64,000 nucleotides of DNA from Candidatus Vesicomyidisocius sp. Agig_15_S12 (GTDB taxonomy: Bacteria; Pseudomonadota; Gammaproteobacteria; PS1; Pseudothioglobaceae), in the NCBI GenBank assembly GCA_021730225.1, contig CP072532.1:765230-829229 (forward strand). Reading direction: 5' to 3'. The notes beneath the pieces were generated by a model that saw nothing but the letters and a program-made list of their open reading frames with translations, was not told the origin of the DNA and made no database searches. Position numbers and translations under genes: made by a program. Below are positions 10,108-20,401 of the stretch, in pieces (within the stretch, counting starts at the first letter, position 1; the number at the start of each line of letters is the position of its first letter).

Positions 10108-11172
10108 TTATTTCTTTGTGCTTCTAATAAATAAATCAATAATTAATCTTTTCTCTATTTGAATAGCTTTACCAAAATCTAATTTATCCAATCTAGATAT
10201 ATCAATATTTTTAAGTAAATTTTTTAAATGTTTAATAGGTACGATGTCAATCTCCAATAATTTAAATACAGTAAGTAAATCTTCAAACCTATCTTGGCGT
10301 CTAAGAGCATCAGTTTGAGTGAAAAAATCAAATATCTCTCTACTGGATTTATTAATAAAATCATTTGAAAATTGATAAAACTGGCTAGTAAGTTCGGATA
10401 ATTGTTGATACTGTTTAGGACATTTGATATTGTACTTATTCTCATCTTTAAGCCAAATAGAAAATTTAATATGCGCCTTAGTATTAAGATTATCTAAAAT
10501 TTCAAAAGAATTACTATAATTTTGATACATGTGATTATTAAGACTAGGAAAAACTTTTTGATAAGCACCACAAGCAGTTAATACTTTAAAAAAAACTGAT
10601 GGCATTTCATATGATAAAGCTTTATTAAGTTCTTTAAATACACGCTCAGGAGTTAAAGAATCAACTTCACCTGAAGCAACCATTTGTCTCATTAATTGGT
10701 AAGTTTCCTGTTTTACTTCAAAGCCAAAATTTTTAAAATATGCTGCAAATCGAGCCACACGTAACACACGTACCGGGTCTTCACTAAAATCATTAGATAC
10801 ATGGCGTAAAATACCATTATTTATATCTTCTTGGCCATTGAATGGGTCAAATAACTCATCGCCTTTTTGTGCAATTGCATTAATTGTCAAATCACGACGT
10901 GACAAATCTTGCTCTAACGTAACTGAGCTTGAAACATCAAATTCAAATCTTTTGTATCCAATACCTACTTTTCGTTCTATCCTTGCTAAGGCATATTCTT
11001 CTTGTGTTTCTGGATGTAAAAACACAGGAAAATCTTTACCGACTTGGCGATAGCCTAAATCCAGCATTTCAGTACTAGATGAACCAACTACAACCCAATC
11101 TTTCTCAGTATTATCATCTGCAATTCCCAACAAGCGATCACGTACTGCACCACCAACTAAATAAATTTTCAT
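10108..11172 (-). CDS. cca: CCA tRNA nucleotidyltransferase, degenerate C-terminal HD region
   Basis: Adds or repairs the 3' CCA of tRNAs. It has 354 residues from the ATG at 11172; an upstream ATG at 11217 would add 15 non-family residues. The class II head is well kept: GGAVRD near residues 7-12, the metal-binding acids (here E-K-D where E. coli has D-R-D), RRDLTINA and [12 protein letters not shown]. The second half diverges strongly, and where E. coli has its HDLGK phosphohydrolase site this protein reads KDENK near residue 240. Only the nucleotidyltransferase is therefore likely to be active. At least two tRNAs in this window lack an encoded CCA, so the enzyme is needed. Confidence 0.93.
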   Translation of the reverse strand: MKIYLVGGAVRDRLLGIADDNTEKDWVVVGSSSTEMLDLGYRQVGKDFPVFLHPETQEEYALARIERKVGIGYKRFEFDVSSSVTLEQDLSRRDLTINAIAQKGDELFDPFNGQEDINNGILRHVSNDFSEDPVRVLRVARFAAYFKNFGFEVKQETYQLMRQMVASGEVDSLTPERVFKELNKALSYEMPSVFFKVLTACGAYQKVFPSLNNHMYQNYSNSFEILDNLNTKAHIKFSIWLKDENKYNIKCPKQYQQLSELTSQFYQFSNDFINKSSREIFDFFTQTDALRRQDRFEDLLTVFKLLEIDIVPIKHLKNLLKNIDISRLDKLDFGKAIQIEKRLIIDLFIRSTKK

Positions 11173-12734
11173 TCTTTTCTTAATAGGAAAAATTTTATTA
11201 ATTCTTGTATAATTCATAAATTGATTTAGTTAAATTAACCCCTAAACAATTTAGAATCACGAAAAAATAAGACACTAATATGCAAATAAAATTATCTTTT
11301 TAGATTGTCATACTCAATATCATAAATCATGTTTAACTTAGAGATAGATTAACTTAATTTTGCTGATATTTCAAGCTCTAAGAATTTTAAATTAATCACC
11401 GATATAAGCAAAGTTAAAGAAAAGTATACTAATTATAAAATATACCTTTAACAGGTTTTTCCTAATATCCCTAAAAGTTAATCGCTATTGTATTAACCTA
11501 ATTCACTTAATTTTAAACCTTTATAATGCACATTTTTCAATCATTTTTCAGTATTACTGATATAATTTCCTTGATTGATAAACAAATAGAGTGCCATATA
11601 TCCAAAATAATATACCAAACTATGAGTGTATATCTTAACAAGCATAATACTAAATTACATGTAAAACTACAAAATTAAAGATTTGCGTGAAAAGTTTACT
11701 GATACACATATTATTTCTATTTTTAGGTTTAACCCTATACAATCAGCATGTATCAATAAATTTTAATAGGCACCTTAAAACTCTAATCAAGCCTTAATAT
11801 TACGACCTAAAGTATTCTGTTTATGATATTAACATCTTTTTTCAAAATAATCACCCAACTTATTTATTTGACTTTATTTACAACGTTATCAATCACCTTA
11901 ACCGTATTTTATATATGTCTAATAATGGTATGGATGATTTTTAAAAAAATAATACCTAAAAAATACTTCATAAGTACCCATCTCACCTTATTTAAAGAAA
12001 TTAATCAAAACCCGATAATTAGCGCTATAAATACTATCATTACCATAAATAACTCATTTTAATTTAAGACTAATACTACTACAATTAAAAAAATCTTATC
12101 AAATACTTAAAAAACAAAAATAGTAGAATTAAAATTTTTAAAAAATCAATAAAACTACATCAATTATCTTAAAATTCAACTTTAATCTCAGCTATGAACT
12201 ATAAGTTATTTTCCCATATGTCATAAGTTATATTACTAATAATATAAACAATCTAATATAACTACCAATCCTATATTTTATTAAAATTATAACTCTATTC
12301 AAGATTTAAAAAATTTTATTGTGTCTAAAATAAATAACATAACCTACTACTGACATAGCAGAGTTTATCCTTGTTAAAATATTTTAATTAAGATTAAAAA
12401 TCAGAAATAAAACAAAACTCTTTTAAATTTTACACTATCAATGCTATGTGTAAATAGCACCAAATTTATATAAATAAAATACTGGTAAAAATAATTGTCA
12501 GTATTTAGCAACTCACACAACCTACAATTACGATTATAATACCCAATGTAGATCAAATAGCAATTACATTTCTAGTTTTAATATTGTTATAAATTGGATT
12601 ATTATCGTACTATAACTAATATACTATAACTAATATACTATAACTAATATACTATAACTAATATACTATAACTAATATACTATAACTAATATACTATAAC
12701 TAATATACTATAACTAATATACTATAACTAATAT
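11173..12734. other. long AT-rich region without a convincing gene
   Basis: About 1.6 kb between cca and the ribosomal run. An ORF at 11823-12062 (plus) encodes a hydrophobic, Ile/Thr-rich peptide unlike any family I know. No tRNA or structured RNA was recognised. The right end carries a tandem repeat (separate entry). It looks like decayed coding DNA. Confidence 0.6.
12608..12733. repeat. tandem repeat, 9 perfect copies of a 14-bp unit
   Basis: The unit TACTATAACTAATA is repeated nine times without a mismatch (126 bp). It abuts the hairpin at 12735-12763. The unit has no length divisible by three and no ORF uses it. Perfect copies point to recent slippage expansion, so copy number probably varies between strains. 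Confidence 0.95.
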
Positions 12735-12763
12735 AAAAACAAGCAATATTATTGCTTGTTTTT
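12735..12763. terminator. strong bidirectional-looking terminator hairpin
   Basis: Perfect 13-bp stem (AAAAACAAGCAAT / ATTGCTTGTTTTT) with a 3-nt loop. A-rich on one side and T-rich on the other, so it can terminate on both strands. It lies about 155 bp past the rpsU stop and may be the final stop of the ribosomal transcript. Confidence 0.75.
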
Positions 12764-12822
12764 AACCTAATTATTCGTATTATATTAAGGAGTAGAATTT
12801 ATCTTTCATCAATTTATCTTTC

Positions 12823-12860
12823 ATCTTTATTACTGATTTTATATTAACAGTAATAAAGAT
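12823..12860 (-). terminator. hairpin downstream of rpsU
   Basis: Perfect 13-bp inverted repeat (ATCTTTATTACTG / CAGTAATAAAGAT) with a 12-nt loop, about 57 bp past rpsU. AT-rich with no clear T-run, so it is either a weak terminator or a 3'-end stabiliser. Confidence 0.5.
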
Positions 12861-12916
12861 AGTTTCTATCAAATCAGACATACATAGTTGTAGTATTTAA
12901 AATGTACTTCTACTTC

Positions 12917-13132
12917 CTAATACATACGCTTACGATGAACACGATTTTTAGCCATCTCTTTGTGTGTTCTTTTAACAGCAGCTGCTTTCATACGTTTACT
13001 AATCCAAGTTGGCTTTTCAAAGAATTCCTTCTTTCTTACATCAGTAATCACACCAGCCCTATCACAGATACGACGAAAACGTCTAAGTGCAATATCGAAA
13101 GGTTCGTTTTCTCTTACTTTAATTGAGGGCAT
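12917..13132 (-). CDS. rpsU: 30S ribosomal protein bS21
   Basis: Small basic protein of 71 residues that joins the 30S platform near the anti-Shine-Dalgarno region of 16S rRNA. Residues such as [20 protein letters not shown] and the Arg/Lys-rich C-terminus identify it. It is 11 bp downstream of rplQ in the same direction, hence the last gene of the alpha operon here. In E. coli rpsU heads the rpsU-dnaG-rpoD operon instead. Confidence 0.96.
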   Translation of the reverse strand: MPSIKVRENEPFDIALRRFRRICDRAGVITDVRKKEFFEKPTWISKRMKAAAVKRTHKEMAKNRVHRKRMY

Positions 13133-13143
13133 ATATTTTTCCT

Positions 13144-13539
13144 TTATGAAGTAGTAGTTCCAGCAATTGTATCTGTCATAATTTCAAGGTCAATCAATTG
13201 AACAATTGCCATTGCTGCTTTATCGCCAGTGCGAAAACCAGCTTTTAAGATACGAATGTAACCACCAGGACGATCTTTATAAAATGGCGCTAATTCAGTA
13301 AATAACTTAGCAACTATTACACTATCACGTAATTTTGAGAACACATTACGACGATTAGCAACACTATCAATTTTAGCTTTAGTAATTAATGGTTCAACAA
13401 TGCGTCTAAGCTCTTTTGCTTTAGGTAAAGTCGTTCGAATAGTCTTATACAAAAACAATGAATTTGCCATATTTTTAAACATTGCCTTACGATGAGATGC
13501 ATTACGATTTAATTGTCTACCTGATTTTCTATGTCTCAT
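13144..13539 (-). CDS. rplQ: 50S ribosomal protein bL17
   Basis: 131 residues (E. coli 127). The N-terminal core [20 protein letters not shown] and a following helix with [13 protein letters not shown] are diagnostic. It sits near the exit tunnel of the 50S subunit. It follows rpoA by 9 bp, the classical rpoA-rplQ order. The residues after about 120 (TIAGTTTS) are a short unconserved tail. Confidence 0.97.
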   Translation of the reverse strand: MRHRKSGRQLNRNASHRKAMFKNMANSLFLYKTIRTTLPKAKELRRIVEPLITKAKIDSVANRRNVFSKLRDSVIVAKLFTELAPFYKDRPGGYIRILKAGFRTGDKAAMAIVQLIDLEIMTDTIAGTTTS

Positions 13540-13548
13540 ACCTTATCC

Positions 13549-14529
13549 TTATTCACTCATTAAATCAACTGGTGGCCAATTTTCAATATTTGTACCTAAA
13601 GAAAGCCCTTTTTCAGTTAATACTTCCTTAATTTCATTAAGTGATTTACGACCTAAATTAGGAGTTCTTAATAAATCTTGCTCAGATTTTTGGATTAAAT
13701 CACCAATATAATAAATCTGTTCTGCTTTTAAGCAGTTCGCACTACGTACAGTTAATTCTAACTCATCTACTGCTGCTAATAACTGTGGATCAAAATCTTC
13801 TGATGTTGGTAATGATACTTCTTCCTCGACCAGTTCTAATTCAACAAATGAAGATAATTGTTCTTGTAATATTGTTGCTACACGTTTAATAGCAACTTCC
13901 GCATTAACTGAGCCATTAGTCTCAATCATAATATTTAATTTATCAAGATTAACTTTCTGCTTAACACGTGCCGCATCTACCGTAAAACTAACACGTTTAA
14001 TAGGAGAAAAACTTGCATCCAATTGCATACCACCAATACTTGATGCTTCGTCAGTACGTGACGCAGCAGCATCATAACCAATACCAGTAGTAATTTTAAG
14101 TGTCATACGCATATGACCTTCATCATTAATTGTTGCAATAACTTTATCAGGATTGAATGTCGTAATATCAATACCATTAGTCTCAATATCAGCTACTGTA
14201 ATTTCACATGGACCTTTCTTGTCAATAACAACTTGCGCAGTTTCAGTTGTATTTAATACAACTGAAACCTCTTTAAGATTAAGTAAAATATCCAATACAT
14301 CTTCTTGAACACCATCAATTGTAGAAAATTCATGCATAACCCCATCAATTACAACTTCAGTCACAGCAAAACCTGTCATAGAAGACAACAACGTTCTTCT
14401 TATAGCGTTACCTAAAGTATGACCAAAACCCCGTTCAAGAGGCTCAAGAATGACTTTGAATTCATTAACGCCAGTTTGAGAAGACTCAACTAGCTTTGGC
14501 TTTAAAAAATCTCTTGCACTACCTTGCAT
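13549..14529 (-). CDS. rpoA: RNA polymerase alpha subunit
   Basis: 326 residues (E. coli 329). The N-terminal dimerisation domain spans about 1-230, with [17 protein letters not shown] near 34-50 contacting beta and beta'. The C-terminal domain (about 245-326) keeps the helix-hairpin-helix DNA-binding part ([16 protein letters not shown]) that contacts UP elements and activators. It lies between rpsD and rplQ, the universal alpha-operon position. Confidence 0.98.
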   Translation of the reverse strand: MQGSARDFLKPKLVESSQTGVNEFKVILEPLERGFGHTLGNAIRRTLLSSMTGFAVTEVVIDGVMHEFSTIDGVQEDVLDILLNLKEVSVVLNTTETAQVVIDKKGPCEITVADIETNGIDITTFNPDKVIATINDEGHMRMTLKITTGIGYDAAASRTDEASSIGGMQLDASFSPIKRVSFTVDAARVKQKVNLDKLNIMIETNGSVNAEVAIKRVATILQEQLSSFVELELVEEEVSLPTSEDFDPQLLAAVDELELTVRSANCLKAEQIYYIGDLIQKSEQDLLRTPNLGRKSLNEIKEVLTEKGLSLGTNIENWPPVDLMSE

Positions 14530-14539
14530 AATTCATTCC

Positions 14540-15166
14540 TTATTTAGAATACAGTTCAACAATTAAATGTTCTTGAATATCTGATGGTAATTCATCACGA
14601 GAAGGAACATTTTTAAACACACCTTTAAGTGTTTTATTATCAACATCAAGCCATTGTGGTTGAGTTGATTGTCCAGCCAACTCAAGTGCCAATTGAATAC
14701 GACTTTGCTTCTTAGCTTTCTCTCTAATTGAAATTTTATCATTAACACTCACTTGGTAAGAAGGAATATTAACAACCAACCCATTAACCATAATAGACTT
14801 ATGTGAAACTAGTTGTCTTGCCTCGGCACGTGTGGAAGCAAACCCCATACGATAAATAACATTATCCAAACGACACTCAAGCAGTGATAATAAATTTTCA
14901 CCTGTAGAACCTTTCTTCTGTGAAGCCTTTTTATAATATAGACGAAATTGCTTTTCTAAAATGCCATAAATACGTCTTATTTTTTGTTTTTCACGCAATT
15001 GTAAACCATACTCTGTACCTTTTTGACGACGAGCACTCACACCGTGCATACCAGGAAGTTGAGTAACCTTACACTTAGAATCCAATGATCTAATGCCGCT
15101 TTTAAGAAATAGGTCAGCGCCTTCTCGACGTGCTAATTTACAAGTAGGTCCGGTATATCTAGCCAT
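14540..15166 (-). CDS. rpsD: 30S ribosomal protein uS4
   Basis: Primary 16S rRNA-binding assembly protein, 208 residues (E. coli 206). The S4 RNA-binding domain is at about 95-155 ([20 protein letters not shown]). In E. coli uS4 represses translation of its own alpha operon; the same role is possible but unproven here. Ten bp separate it from rpoA. Confidence 0.97.
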   Translation of the reverse strand: MARYTGPTCKLARREGADLFLKSGIRSLDSKCKVTQLPGMHGVSARRQKGTEYGLQLREKQKIRRIYGILEKQFRLYYKKASQKKGSTGENLLSLLECRLDNVIYRMGFASTRAEARQLVSHKSIMVNGLVVNIPSYQVSVNDKISIREKAKKQSRIQLALELAGQSTQPQWLDVDNKTLKGVFKNVPSRDELPSDIQEHLIVELYSK

Positions 15167-15175
15167 AATTTATCC

Positions 15176-15562
15176 TTATACTCTACGTTTCTTAGAAGGA
15201 CGACAACCATTATGAGGGATTGGCGTCACATCTGTGATTGATTGAATTTTTAAGCCTTGTGCATTAAGCCCGCGAATTGCTGAATCTCTGCCAGGACCTG
15301 GACCCTTAACATGAACCTCTAAGTTTTTCATACCAAAAGCCAATGCTTTCTCACCACAACTACCTGCAGCCACTTGTGCAGCAAATGGCGTAGACTTTCT
15401 TGAACCTCTAAAACCAGAACCGCCTGAGGTTGCCCAACAAACCGTATTACCATGACGATCTGTAATCATCACAATGGTATTATTAAAAGTCGCATGAATA
15501 TGAGCAATACCATCAGTAATTACTTTCTTAGATTTCTTTTTTGAAGATGATTTAGCTATCAT
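15176..15562 (-). CDS. rpsK: 30S ribosomal protein uS11
   Basis: 128 residues, platform protein of the 30S subunit near the E site. The highly conserved stretches [13 protein letters not shown] and the C-terminal [18 protein letters not shown] are intact. It lies between rpsM and rpsD in the alpha operon. Confidence 0.98.
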   Translation of the reverse strand: MIAKSSSKKKSKKVITDGIAHIHATFNNTIVMITDRHGNTVCWATSGGSGFRGSRKSTPFAAQVAAGSCGEKALAFGMKNLEVHVKGPGPGRDSAIRGLNAQGLKIQSITDVTPIPHNGCRPSKKRRV

Positions 15563-15580
15563 AATAATATTTACCTATAG

Positions 15581-15934
15581 TTATTTAATTAAACGACGAG
15601 GACCCTTACGAGTTCTTGCGTTTGTTTTTGTTCTTTGACCACGTAGTGGTAATGATTTTCTATGACGGACACCACGATAACAGCCTAAATCCTTAAGACG
15701 TTTGATATCCATAGCAAGTTGACGACGAAGATCACCTTCAACTTCATACTTAGAAATTTCTGTACGAATTAATTCCAGTTGATCTTCAGTAATGTTAGCA
15801 ACTTTAGTGACTGGATCTAATTTTAAAGTGATACAAATTTCTCTTGCTCTTGTATTACCTATGCCAAAAATTGACTGTAAGGCGATCACAATATGTTTAT
15901 GTGTTGGAATATTTATTCCTGCTATTCTAGCCAT
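15581..15934 (-). CDS. rpsM: 30S ribosomal protein uS13
   Basis: 117 residues, head protein of the 30S subunit contacting uS19 and the P-site tRNA. Recognised by the [11 protein letters not shown] helix-hairpin region and the basic C-terminal [20 protein letters not shown]. It is the first gene of the alpha operon, after a 145-bp spacer from rpmJ that holds a good promoter. Confidence 0.98.
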   Translation of the reverse strand: MARIAGINIPTHKHIVIALQSIFGIGNTRAREICITLKLDPVTKVANITEDQLELIRTEISKYEVEGDLRRQLAMDIKRLKDLGCYRGVRHRKSLPLRGQRTKTNARTRKGPRRLIK

Positions 15935-15990
15935 CTATCTTATACCTCTAACGCATGTCTGTCTCATAAAATTATTTTCCTTTATCTATC

Positions 15991-16021
15991 ATTATATAAC
16001 TTCTATTGTAGTAACGTGCAA
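15991..16021 (-). promoter_or_regulatory. predicted sigma-70 promoter of the alpha operon
   Basis: On the minus strand TTGCAC (complement 16016-16021) is followed after 17 bp by TATATA, or after 19 bp by a perfect TATAAT (complement 15991-15996). Transcription would begin about 50 nt before the rpsM ATG. The 145-bp rpmJ-rpsM gap is the largest inside the ribosomal run, consistent with a separate alpha-operon promoter. Confidence 0.6.
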
Positions 16022-16079
16022 TACCAAAATTTAAAAAACCTATTATTCTACGCTTACAGTTTTTCAACATCAATTCTAA

Positions 16080-16193
16080 TTAACCTTGTCTTTGCTTATG
16101 ACGGGGTTCTTTACAAATAACACGAACAACTCCATGACGCTTAATAATTTTACATTTATTACAAATTCTCTTAACTGATGCTCTTACCTTCAT
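16080..16193 (-). CDS. rpmJ: 50S ribosomal protein bL36
   Basis: A 37-residue protein read directly from the sequence ([20 protein letters not shown] and a basic tail). Zinc ligands C11, C14, C27 and H32 are all present, the zinc-binding paralogue. It sits between secY and rpsM, its standard place at the end of the spc operon. Confidence 0.96.
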   Translation of the reverse strand: MKVRASVKRICNKCKIIKRHGVVRVICKEPRHKQRQG

Positions 16194-16207
16194 AATGATT
16201 ACCTTTT

Positions 16208-17509
16208 TTAATTTAGACCAGCCTTCTTCATTAATGATCCATACTGATTAGACATCAAATGAGATTGGGCTTGTGCAATAAAATCCATCACAACAACAAC
16301 GATGATTAATAAACTAGTACCGCCAAAGTAAAATGGCACATTCCAGTATAAAATTAAAAACTCTGGTAACAAACAAACAGCCGTAATATAAACTGCACCA
16401 GACGCTGTTAGCCTAGACATAACCGAATCAATATAATCTGCTGAGTGTTTACCTGGTCGAATGCCTGGAATAAAACCACCTGACTTACGTAAATTATCAG
16501 CTGTATCTTTTGAATCAAATGTTAATGCCGTATAAAAAAAAGTAAAAAACACAATAGCTAATCCATAAAATAAAACATACAAAGGTTGTCCTGGAGAAAT
16601 ACTTGTAGTTATATCTGCCAACCAACTCATACCTTCACTTCTCGAAAACCAGCCTCCTAATGTTACTGGAAATAAAATAATTGATGAAGCGAAAATTGGT
16701 GGAATGACACCTGCCATATTAATTTTTAATGGTAAATATGAACTTTGAGCACCAATCATTTTACGACCTCGCTGACGTTTAGCATAATTAACTGTAATAC
16801 GACGTTGACCTCGCTCCATAAAGACCACAAAAGCTATCACTAGTGATGTCATAATTAATAAAATTACTACCAAAATAATACTTAACTCGCCTGTAGACAC
16901 TAACGATAAAGTTGAACCGAATGCCGAAGGCAAGCCTGAAACAATACCAGCAAAAATAATCATTGAAATACCATTACCAATGCCTTTTTCTGTAATTTGT
17001 TCACCTAGCCACATTAGAAATAAAGTTCCTGTAGTTAATGTTACTACAGTAACCATACTAAAAGTAAAACCGCTTTGAGTCACTAAAGCAACACCACCAG
17101 AACTTTGTGATTGTAAGGCAATAGAAATACCATAAGATTGAAATACCGCTAATATCACTGTACCTATGCGTGTATATTGTGTAATTCTACGTTTACCTGT
17201 TTCGCCTTCTTTCTTTAATTGCTCTAATTTTGGTACAACAGAGGTCATCAACTGAATAATAATCGATGCCGAGATATAAGGCATAATACCTAAAGTAAAA
17301 ATAGACAATCTTTCTAGTGCACCGCCTGAAAACATATTGAACATATCTAAAATAGTGCCTTGCTGATTTTGTACAAGAGAAGCTAATGCTATACTTGAAA
17401 TAAATGGAATGGTAATATGGGTACCCAACCTAAAAATAACTAATGCACCCAATAAAAAAAGTATACGCTTTGATAAATCTTGAGAAAGACCTAAAGATTG
17501 GTTCATCAC
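16208..17509 (-). CDS. secY: preprotein translocase subunit SecY
   Basis: Channel subunit of the SecYEG translocon in the inner membrane, 433 residues with ten predicted transmembrane helices. Recognisable parts are the plug and TM2 region ([20 protein letters not shown]) and the cytoplasmic loop with [18 protein letters not shown] that contacts SecA and the ribosome. Its start codon directly abuts the rplO stop, so expression is coupled to the spc operon. The secreted cytochromes and Dsr proteins depend on such a channel, DsrO excepted (Tat signal). Confidence 0.98.
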   Translation of the reverse strand: MMNQSLGLSQDLSKRILFLLGALVIFRLGTHITIPFISSIALASLVQNQQGTILDMFNMFSGGALERLSIFTLGIMPYISASIIIQLMTSVVPKLEQLKKEGETGKRRITQYTRIGTVILAVFQSYGISIALQSQSSGGVALVTQSGFTFSMVTVVTLTTGTLFLMWLGEQITEKGIGNGISMIIFAGIVSGLPSAFGSTLSLVSTGELSIILVVILLIMTSLVIAFVVFMERGQRRITVNYAKRQRGRKMIGAQSSYLPLKINMAGVIPPIFASSIILFPVTLGGWFSRSEGMSWLADITTSISPGQPLYVLFYGLAIVFFTFFYTALTFDSKDTADNLRKSGGFIPGIRPGKHSADYIDSVMSRLTASGAVYITAVCLLPEFLILYWNVPFYFGGTSLLIIVVVVMDFIAQAQSHLMSNQYGSLMKKAGLN

Positions 17510-17944
17510 TTACTCGCTCACTGAACCTTTAACAGCTTCAATAGCCAATTTTGCGCCTTTAGTGACTTTAATGCCAGTCAATGTAACTGCTCTATTTATT
17601 TCACCAGAAAGTATAACTTTAACACGCTTAATATTTTTAGTAATTAAATTATGTGCTTTGAAAACGTCAATAGTAATATCAGTCTCAGTTAATCTATTAA
17701 TTTCAGATAGTGTTACTTGAGAGGTGATAATAGATATTCTAGATGAAAATCCGACCTTAGGAAGGCGGCGTTGCAAAGGCATTTGACCACCCTCAAAACC
17801 AATCTTATTGAAACCACCAGAACGTGATTTTTGACCCTTATGACCCCTACCACAAGTTTTACCAAAACCGCTACCAATACCGCGACCCACACGTTTTCTT
17901 GATTTCTTTTCACTTTGTGCAGGTGATAATGTATTTAATTGCAT
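17510..17944 (-). CDS. rplO: 50S ribosomal protein uL15
   Basis: 144 residues from the ATG at 17944, exactly the E. coli length ([10 protein letters not shown] start). An ATG at 17953 is three codons upstream but is too close to the AGGA ribosome-binding site. The Gly/Arg-rich N-terminal extension ([20 protein letters not shown]) that penetrates 23S rRNA is typical. It lies between rpmD and secY. Confidence 0.96.
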   Translation of the reverse strand: MQLNTLSPAQSEKKSRKRVGRGIGSGFGKTCGRGHKGQKSRSGGFNKIGFEGGQMPLQRRLPKVGFSSRISIITSQVTLSEINRLTETDITIDVFKAHNLITKNIKRVKVILSGEINRAVTLTGIKVTKGAKLAIEAVKGSVSE

Positions 17945-17957
17945 TAAATTCATTTTC

Positions 17958-18200
17958 CTAATCCTCTACTTTTAGTAAGTAAGATACTTTATTAATCATA
18001 CCTCTAATTTCAGAAGTATCTTTAAACTTTTTTGTATGGTTAATGCGCTTTAACCCAAGTCCTACAATGGTTCCACGATGAGATGGTAGGCGACCATGAA
18101 AACTTTTAACCAAGGTAATACTAACTGTTTTATGCTTACTAGATACTTGCGTCTTTTGGATAGTTGTTACTTTTTTAATTGTTCTATTTTCTTCGGCCAT
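17958..18200 (-). CDS. rpmD: 50S ribosomal protein uL30 with N-terminal extension
   Basis: 80 residues from the ATG at 18200, which overlies no part of rpsE and has an AGAGGA ribosome-binding site 4 nt upstream. The conserved core begins near residue 25 ([20 protein letters not shown]) and ends near 80; the usual protein is about 60 residues. The extra 20 or so N-terminal residues are Lys/Thr-rich and not family-conserved. Position between rpsE and rplO is canonical. Confidence 0.93.
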   Translation of the reverse strand: MAEENRTIKKVTTIQKTQVSSKHKTVSITLVKSFHGRLPSHRGTIVGLGLKRINHTKKFKDTSEIRGMINKVSYLLKVED

Positions 18201-18208
18201 TATTCCTC

Positions 18209-18715
18209 TCAAGTAATTTGATCAACAGTCATACCACGCTTAGTAGCAACTAATTGTGGGGATAACATAGAAGTCAAACCTTCAACAGTTGCACGTACCA
18301 CACTAATTGGATTACGAGTACCATTACATTTCGCCAAGATATTATGTACACCAACTGCTTCCAATACACTACGCATTGGACCACCAGCAATTACACCTGT
18401 ACCTTCTGAAGCTGGTTGCATATAAACTTTAGCCGCACCAACATTTGAGATAATTGAATAATAAAGTGTGCCATTTATCAGTGGTACACTCTTCATTGCC
18501 TTACGAGCTTTATCCATTGCTTTTTGAATAGCAACAGGAACTTCACGAGCTTTTCCTGTTCCATAGCCAACTTTACCATTGCCATCCCCGACAACAACTA
18601 ACGCTGAAAAACCAAATATACGACCGCCTTTAACTACTTTTACAACGCGACGAATATTAACTAACTTTTCAATATAATTATTATCAATAATGTTATTTTC
18701 CTTATATCCAGCCAT
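18209..18715 (-). CDS. rpsE: 30S ribosomal protein uS5
   Basis: 168 residues. Double-stranded RNA-binding-like N-domain ([20 protein letters not shown]) and the Gly-rich [16 protein letters not shown] loop near the decoding site are intact. It functions in decoding fidelity. It lies between rplR and rpmD. Confidence 0.98.
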   Translation of the reverse strand: MAGYKENNIIDNNYIEKLVNIRRVVKVVKGGRIFGFSALVVVGDGNGKVGYGTGKAREVPVAIQKAMDKARKAMKSVPLINGTLYYSIISNVGAAKVYMQPASEGTGVIAGGPMRSVLEAVGVHNILAKCNGTRNPISVVRATVEGLTSMLSPQLVATKRGMTVDQIT

Positions 18716-18757
18716 TATTTACGCCTTTTTATTTTTTTAATTAATTTTATTAATAAC

Positions 18758-19105
18758 TTAGAAGTCCAAACCACCTTCTCTTGCTGCATCAGCCAATGCT
18801 TTAACACGACCATGATATTTAAATCCAGACCGATCAAAAGCTACTTTTTTTACTTTTGCACTAGTAGCAGCTTTAGCAATTTGCTCACCAACCTTAACTG
18901 CCGCATCTATATTTCCGCCATTTTTAAGCTTAGCTTTTAATGTTGAAGCAGAAGCCAAAATTTTAGTACCACAAGAACTAATAATCTGAGCATAGATATG
19001 CTGTGCAGTTTTATGGATACACAAACGATCAATATCTTTTTTCGCATGCTTGGCTCTAAATTTAGTTGCTCTTCTTAAACGAGCTTGTTTTTTTAAAAGT
19101 TTCAT
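18758..19105 (-). CDS. rplR: 50S ribosomal protein uL18
   Basis: 115 residues, 5S rRNA-binding protein of the central protuberance. The C-terminal [20 protein letters not shown] is the family signature. A 42-bp AT-rich gap separates it from rpsE, slightly larger than other gaps here. Confidence 0.97.
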   Translation of the reverse strand: MKLLKKQARLRRATKFRAKHAKKDIDRLCIHKTAQHIYAQIISSCGTKILASASTLKAKLKNGGNIDAAVKVGEQIAKAATSAKVKKVAFDRSGFKYHGRVKALADAAREGGLDF

Positions 19106-19122
19106 ATTAACACCTTAGTCAA

Positions 19123-19668
19123 TTATTTCTTCTTAGTTTCTTTGTGAATAACTTGTTCATCAGTATAACGAACACCTTTGCCTTTATAAGGCTCTGGTGG
19201 ACGATAGGATCTAATTTCTGAAGCCACTTGACCTACTTTCTGCTTGTCCATACCTTTAATAATAATTTCGGTTTGAGAAGGAGTTTCAACTATAATACCT
19301 TCTGGTATTTTATAATTAATTGGATGTGAGAAACCCAATGTAAGATCTAATATTTTACCCATTACTTTGGCACGATAACCAACCCCAATCAAAGTTAACT
19401 TTTTTTTCCAACCTTCTGTTACACCTTGAATAAGATTCGCAGTATTAGCTCTGGCTGTACCAGCCTGAGCCCAAGCTTTTTTTTGTTCCTTCTTTTCAAT
19501 GGTAATAATATTAAAACTAAGTTTACTATTAGTATTTACAATTGCCACACAAGGATGAATACTCATGTTTAACTGGCCTAATTTACCTTTGACAGACATT
19601 AAATTACCATCAATAATAACTTCAACACTAGTTGGTATAGTAATTGATGATTTTGCAACTCTAGACAT
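19123..19668 (-). CDS. rplF: 50S ribosomal protein uL6
   Basis: 181 residues (E. coli 177) with two homologous RNA-binding domains. The C-terminal signature RSYRPPEPYKGKGVRYTDE, close to the sarcin-ricin loop, is intact, followed by a short Lys tail. It lies between rpsH and rplR in the spc operon. Confidence 0.98.
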   Translation of the reverse strand: MSRVAKSSITIPTSVEVIIDGNLMSVKGKLGQLNMSIHPCVAIVNTNSKLSFNIITIEKKEQKKAWAQAGTARANTANLIQGVTEGWKKKLTLIGVGYRAKVMGKILDLTLGFSHPINYKIPEGIIVETPSQTEIIIKGMDKQKVGQVASEIRSYRPPEPYKGKGVRYTDEQVIHKETKKK

Positions 19669-19683
19669 TCTAATTCTCCAATA

Positions 19684-20079
19684 TTAGTAAATGCTACACA
19701 ACACTTCGCCACCAACATTTTGAGCAAGCGCAACTTGTCCAGTCATCACACCCTTAGGTGTAGAAACAATAACAATACCTAACCCGTTCATTACACTTGG
19801 CATCTTTGAATTACCGACATAAACTCTTAGGCTCGGCTTTGATACACGCTTCAATTTTTCAATGACTGGCTTATTATCATAATATTTTAACTTGATTTTT
19901 AATATTTTACTAGCAACAACACCATTAACACTAAAAGATTCAATATAGCCCTCTTGTTGCATCACACCTGCAATAGCAGATTTTAAATTTGATGCCGGAA
20001 CATTAACTTCTTTTTTCTTAACTAATTGTGCGTTGCGAATGCGTGTTAACATATCAGCAATAGGATCAGACATACTCAT
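19684..20079 (-). CDS. rpsH: 30S ribosomal protein uS8
   Basis: 131 residues (E. coli 130). N-terminal [14 protein letters not shown] and C-terminal [18 protein letters not shown] identify it. It binds the central domain of 16S rRNA; in E. coli it also represses the spc operon at rplE, which may apply here but no target structure was verified. Confidence 0.98.
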   Translation of the reverse strand: MSMSDPIADMLTRIRNAQLVKKKEVNVPASNLKSAIAGVMQQEGYIESFSVNGVVASKILKIKLKYYDNKPVIEKLKRVSKPSLRVYVGNSKMPSVMNGLGIVIVSTPKGVMTGQVALAQNVGGEVLCSIY

Positions 20080-20090
20080 ATTATTTCTCC

Positions 20091-20396
20091 TTACCAGCTT
20101 GCTTTAGATAAACCTGGAACTTCACCATTCATAGTGCATTCTCTAAGTTTATTTCTAGCAAGACCAAACTTACGATAAAAACCATGCGGACGACCAGTCA
20201 AACTACAACGACTACGTTGACGTGTGGGCGAGGCATTACGTGGAAGAGCTTGCAACTTAATAGTTGCTTGGAAACGCTCTTCATCAGATACATTAACACT
20301 CTTAATAATTTTCTTAAGCTCAAGACGTTTTACTTTATATTTTTTAACTATCTTTGTACGCTTAATGTCTCTATTCATCATAGACTTTTTAGCCAT
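20091..20396 (-). CDS. rpsN: 30S ribosomal protein uS14
   Basis: 101 residues, the long zinc-free form (no CxxC pairs) typical of gammaproteobacteria. The C-terminal [19 protein letters not shown] motif is conserved. It lies between rplE and rpsH. Confidence 0.98.
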   Translation of the reverse strand: MAKKSMMNRDIKRTKIVKKYKVKRLELKKIIKSVNVSDEERFQATIKLQALPRNASPTRQRSRCSLTGRPHGFYRKFGLARNKLRECTMNGEVPGLSKASW

Positions 20397-20401
20397 TTTT
20401 C

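Noticed and set aside
9939-10139. 66-codon minus-strand ORF after cca
   Set aside because: Overlaps the cca end, low complexity, no family resemblance.
11823-12062. 79-codon plus-strand ORF encoding a hydrophobic peptide
   Set aside because: Ile/Thr-rich, low complexity, isolated in decayed DNA; AT-rich DNA often yields such hydrophobic frames.
12608-12733. Considered as a CRISPR array
   Set aside because: Units are directly adjacent without spacers, and no cas genes are present.
12902-13154. Plus-strand ORFs over rpsU
   Set aside because: They mirror the clear bS21 gene on the other strand.
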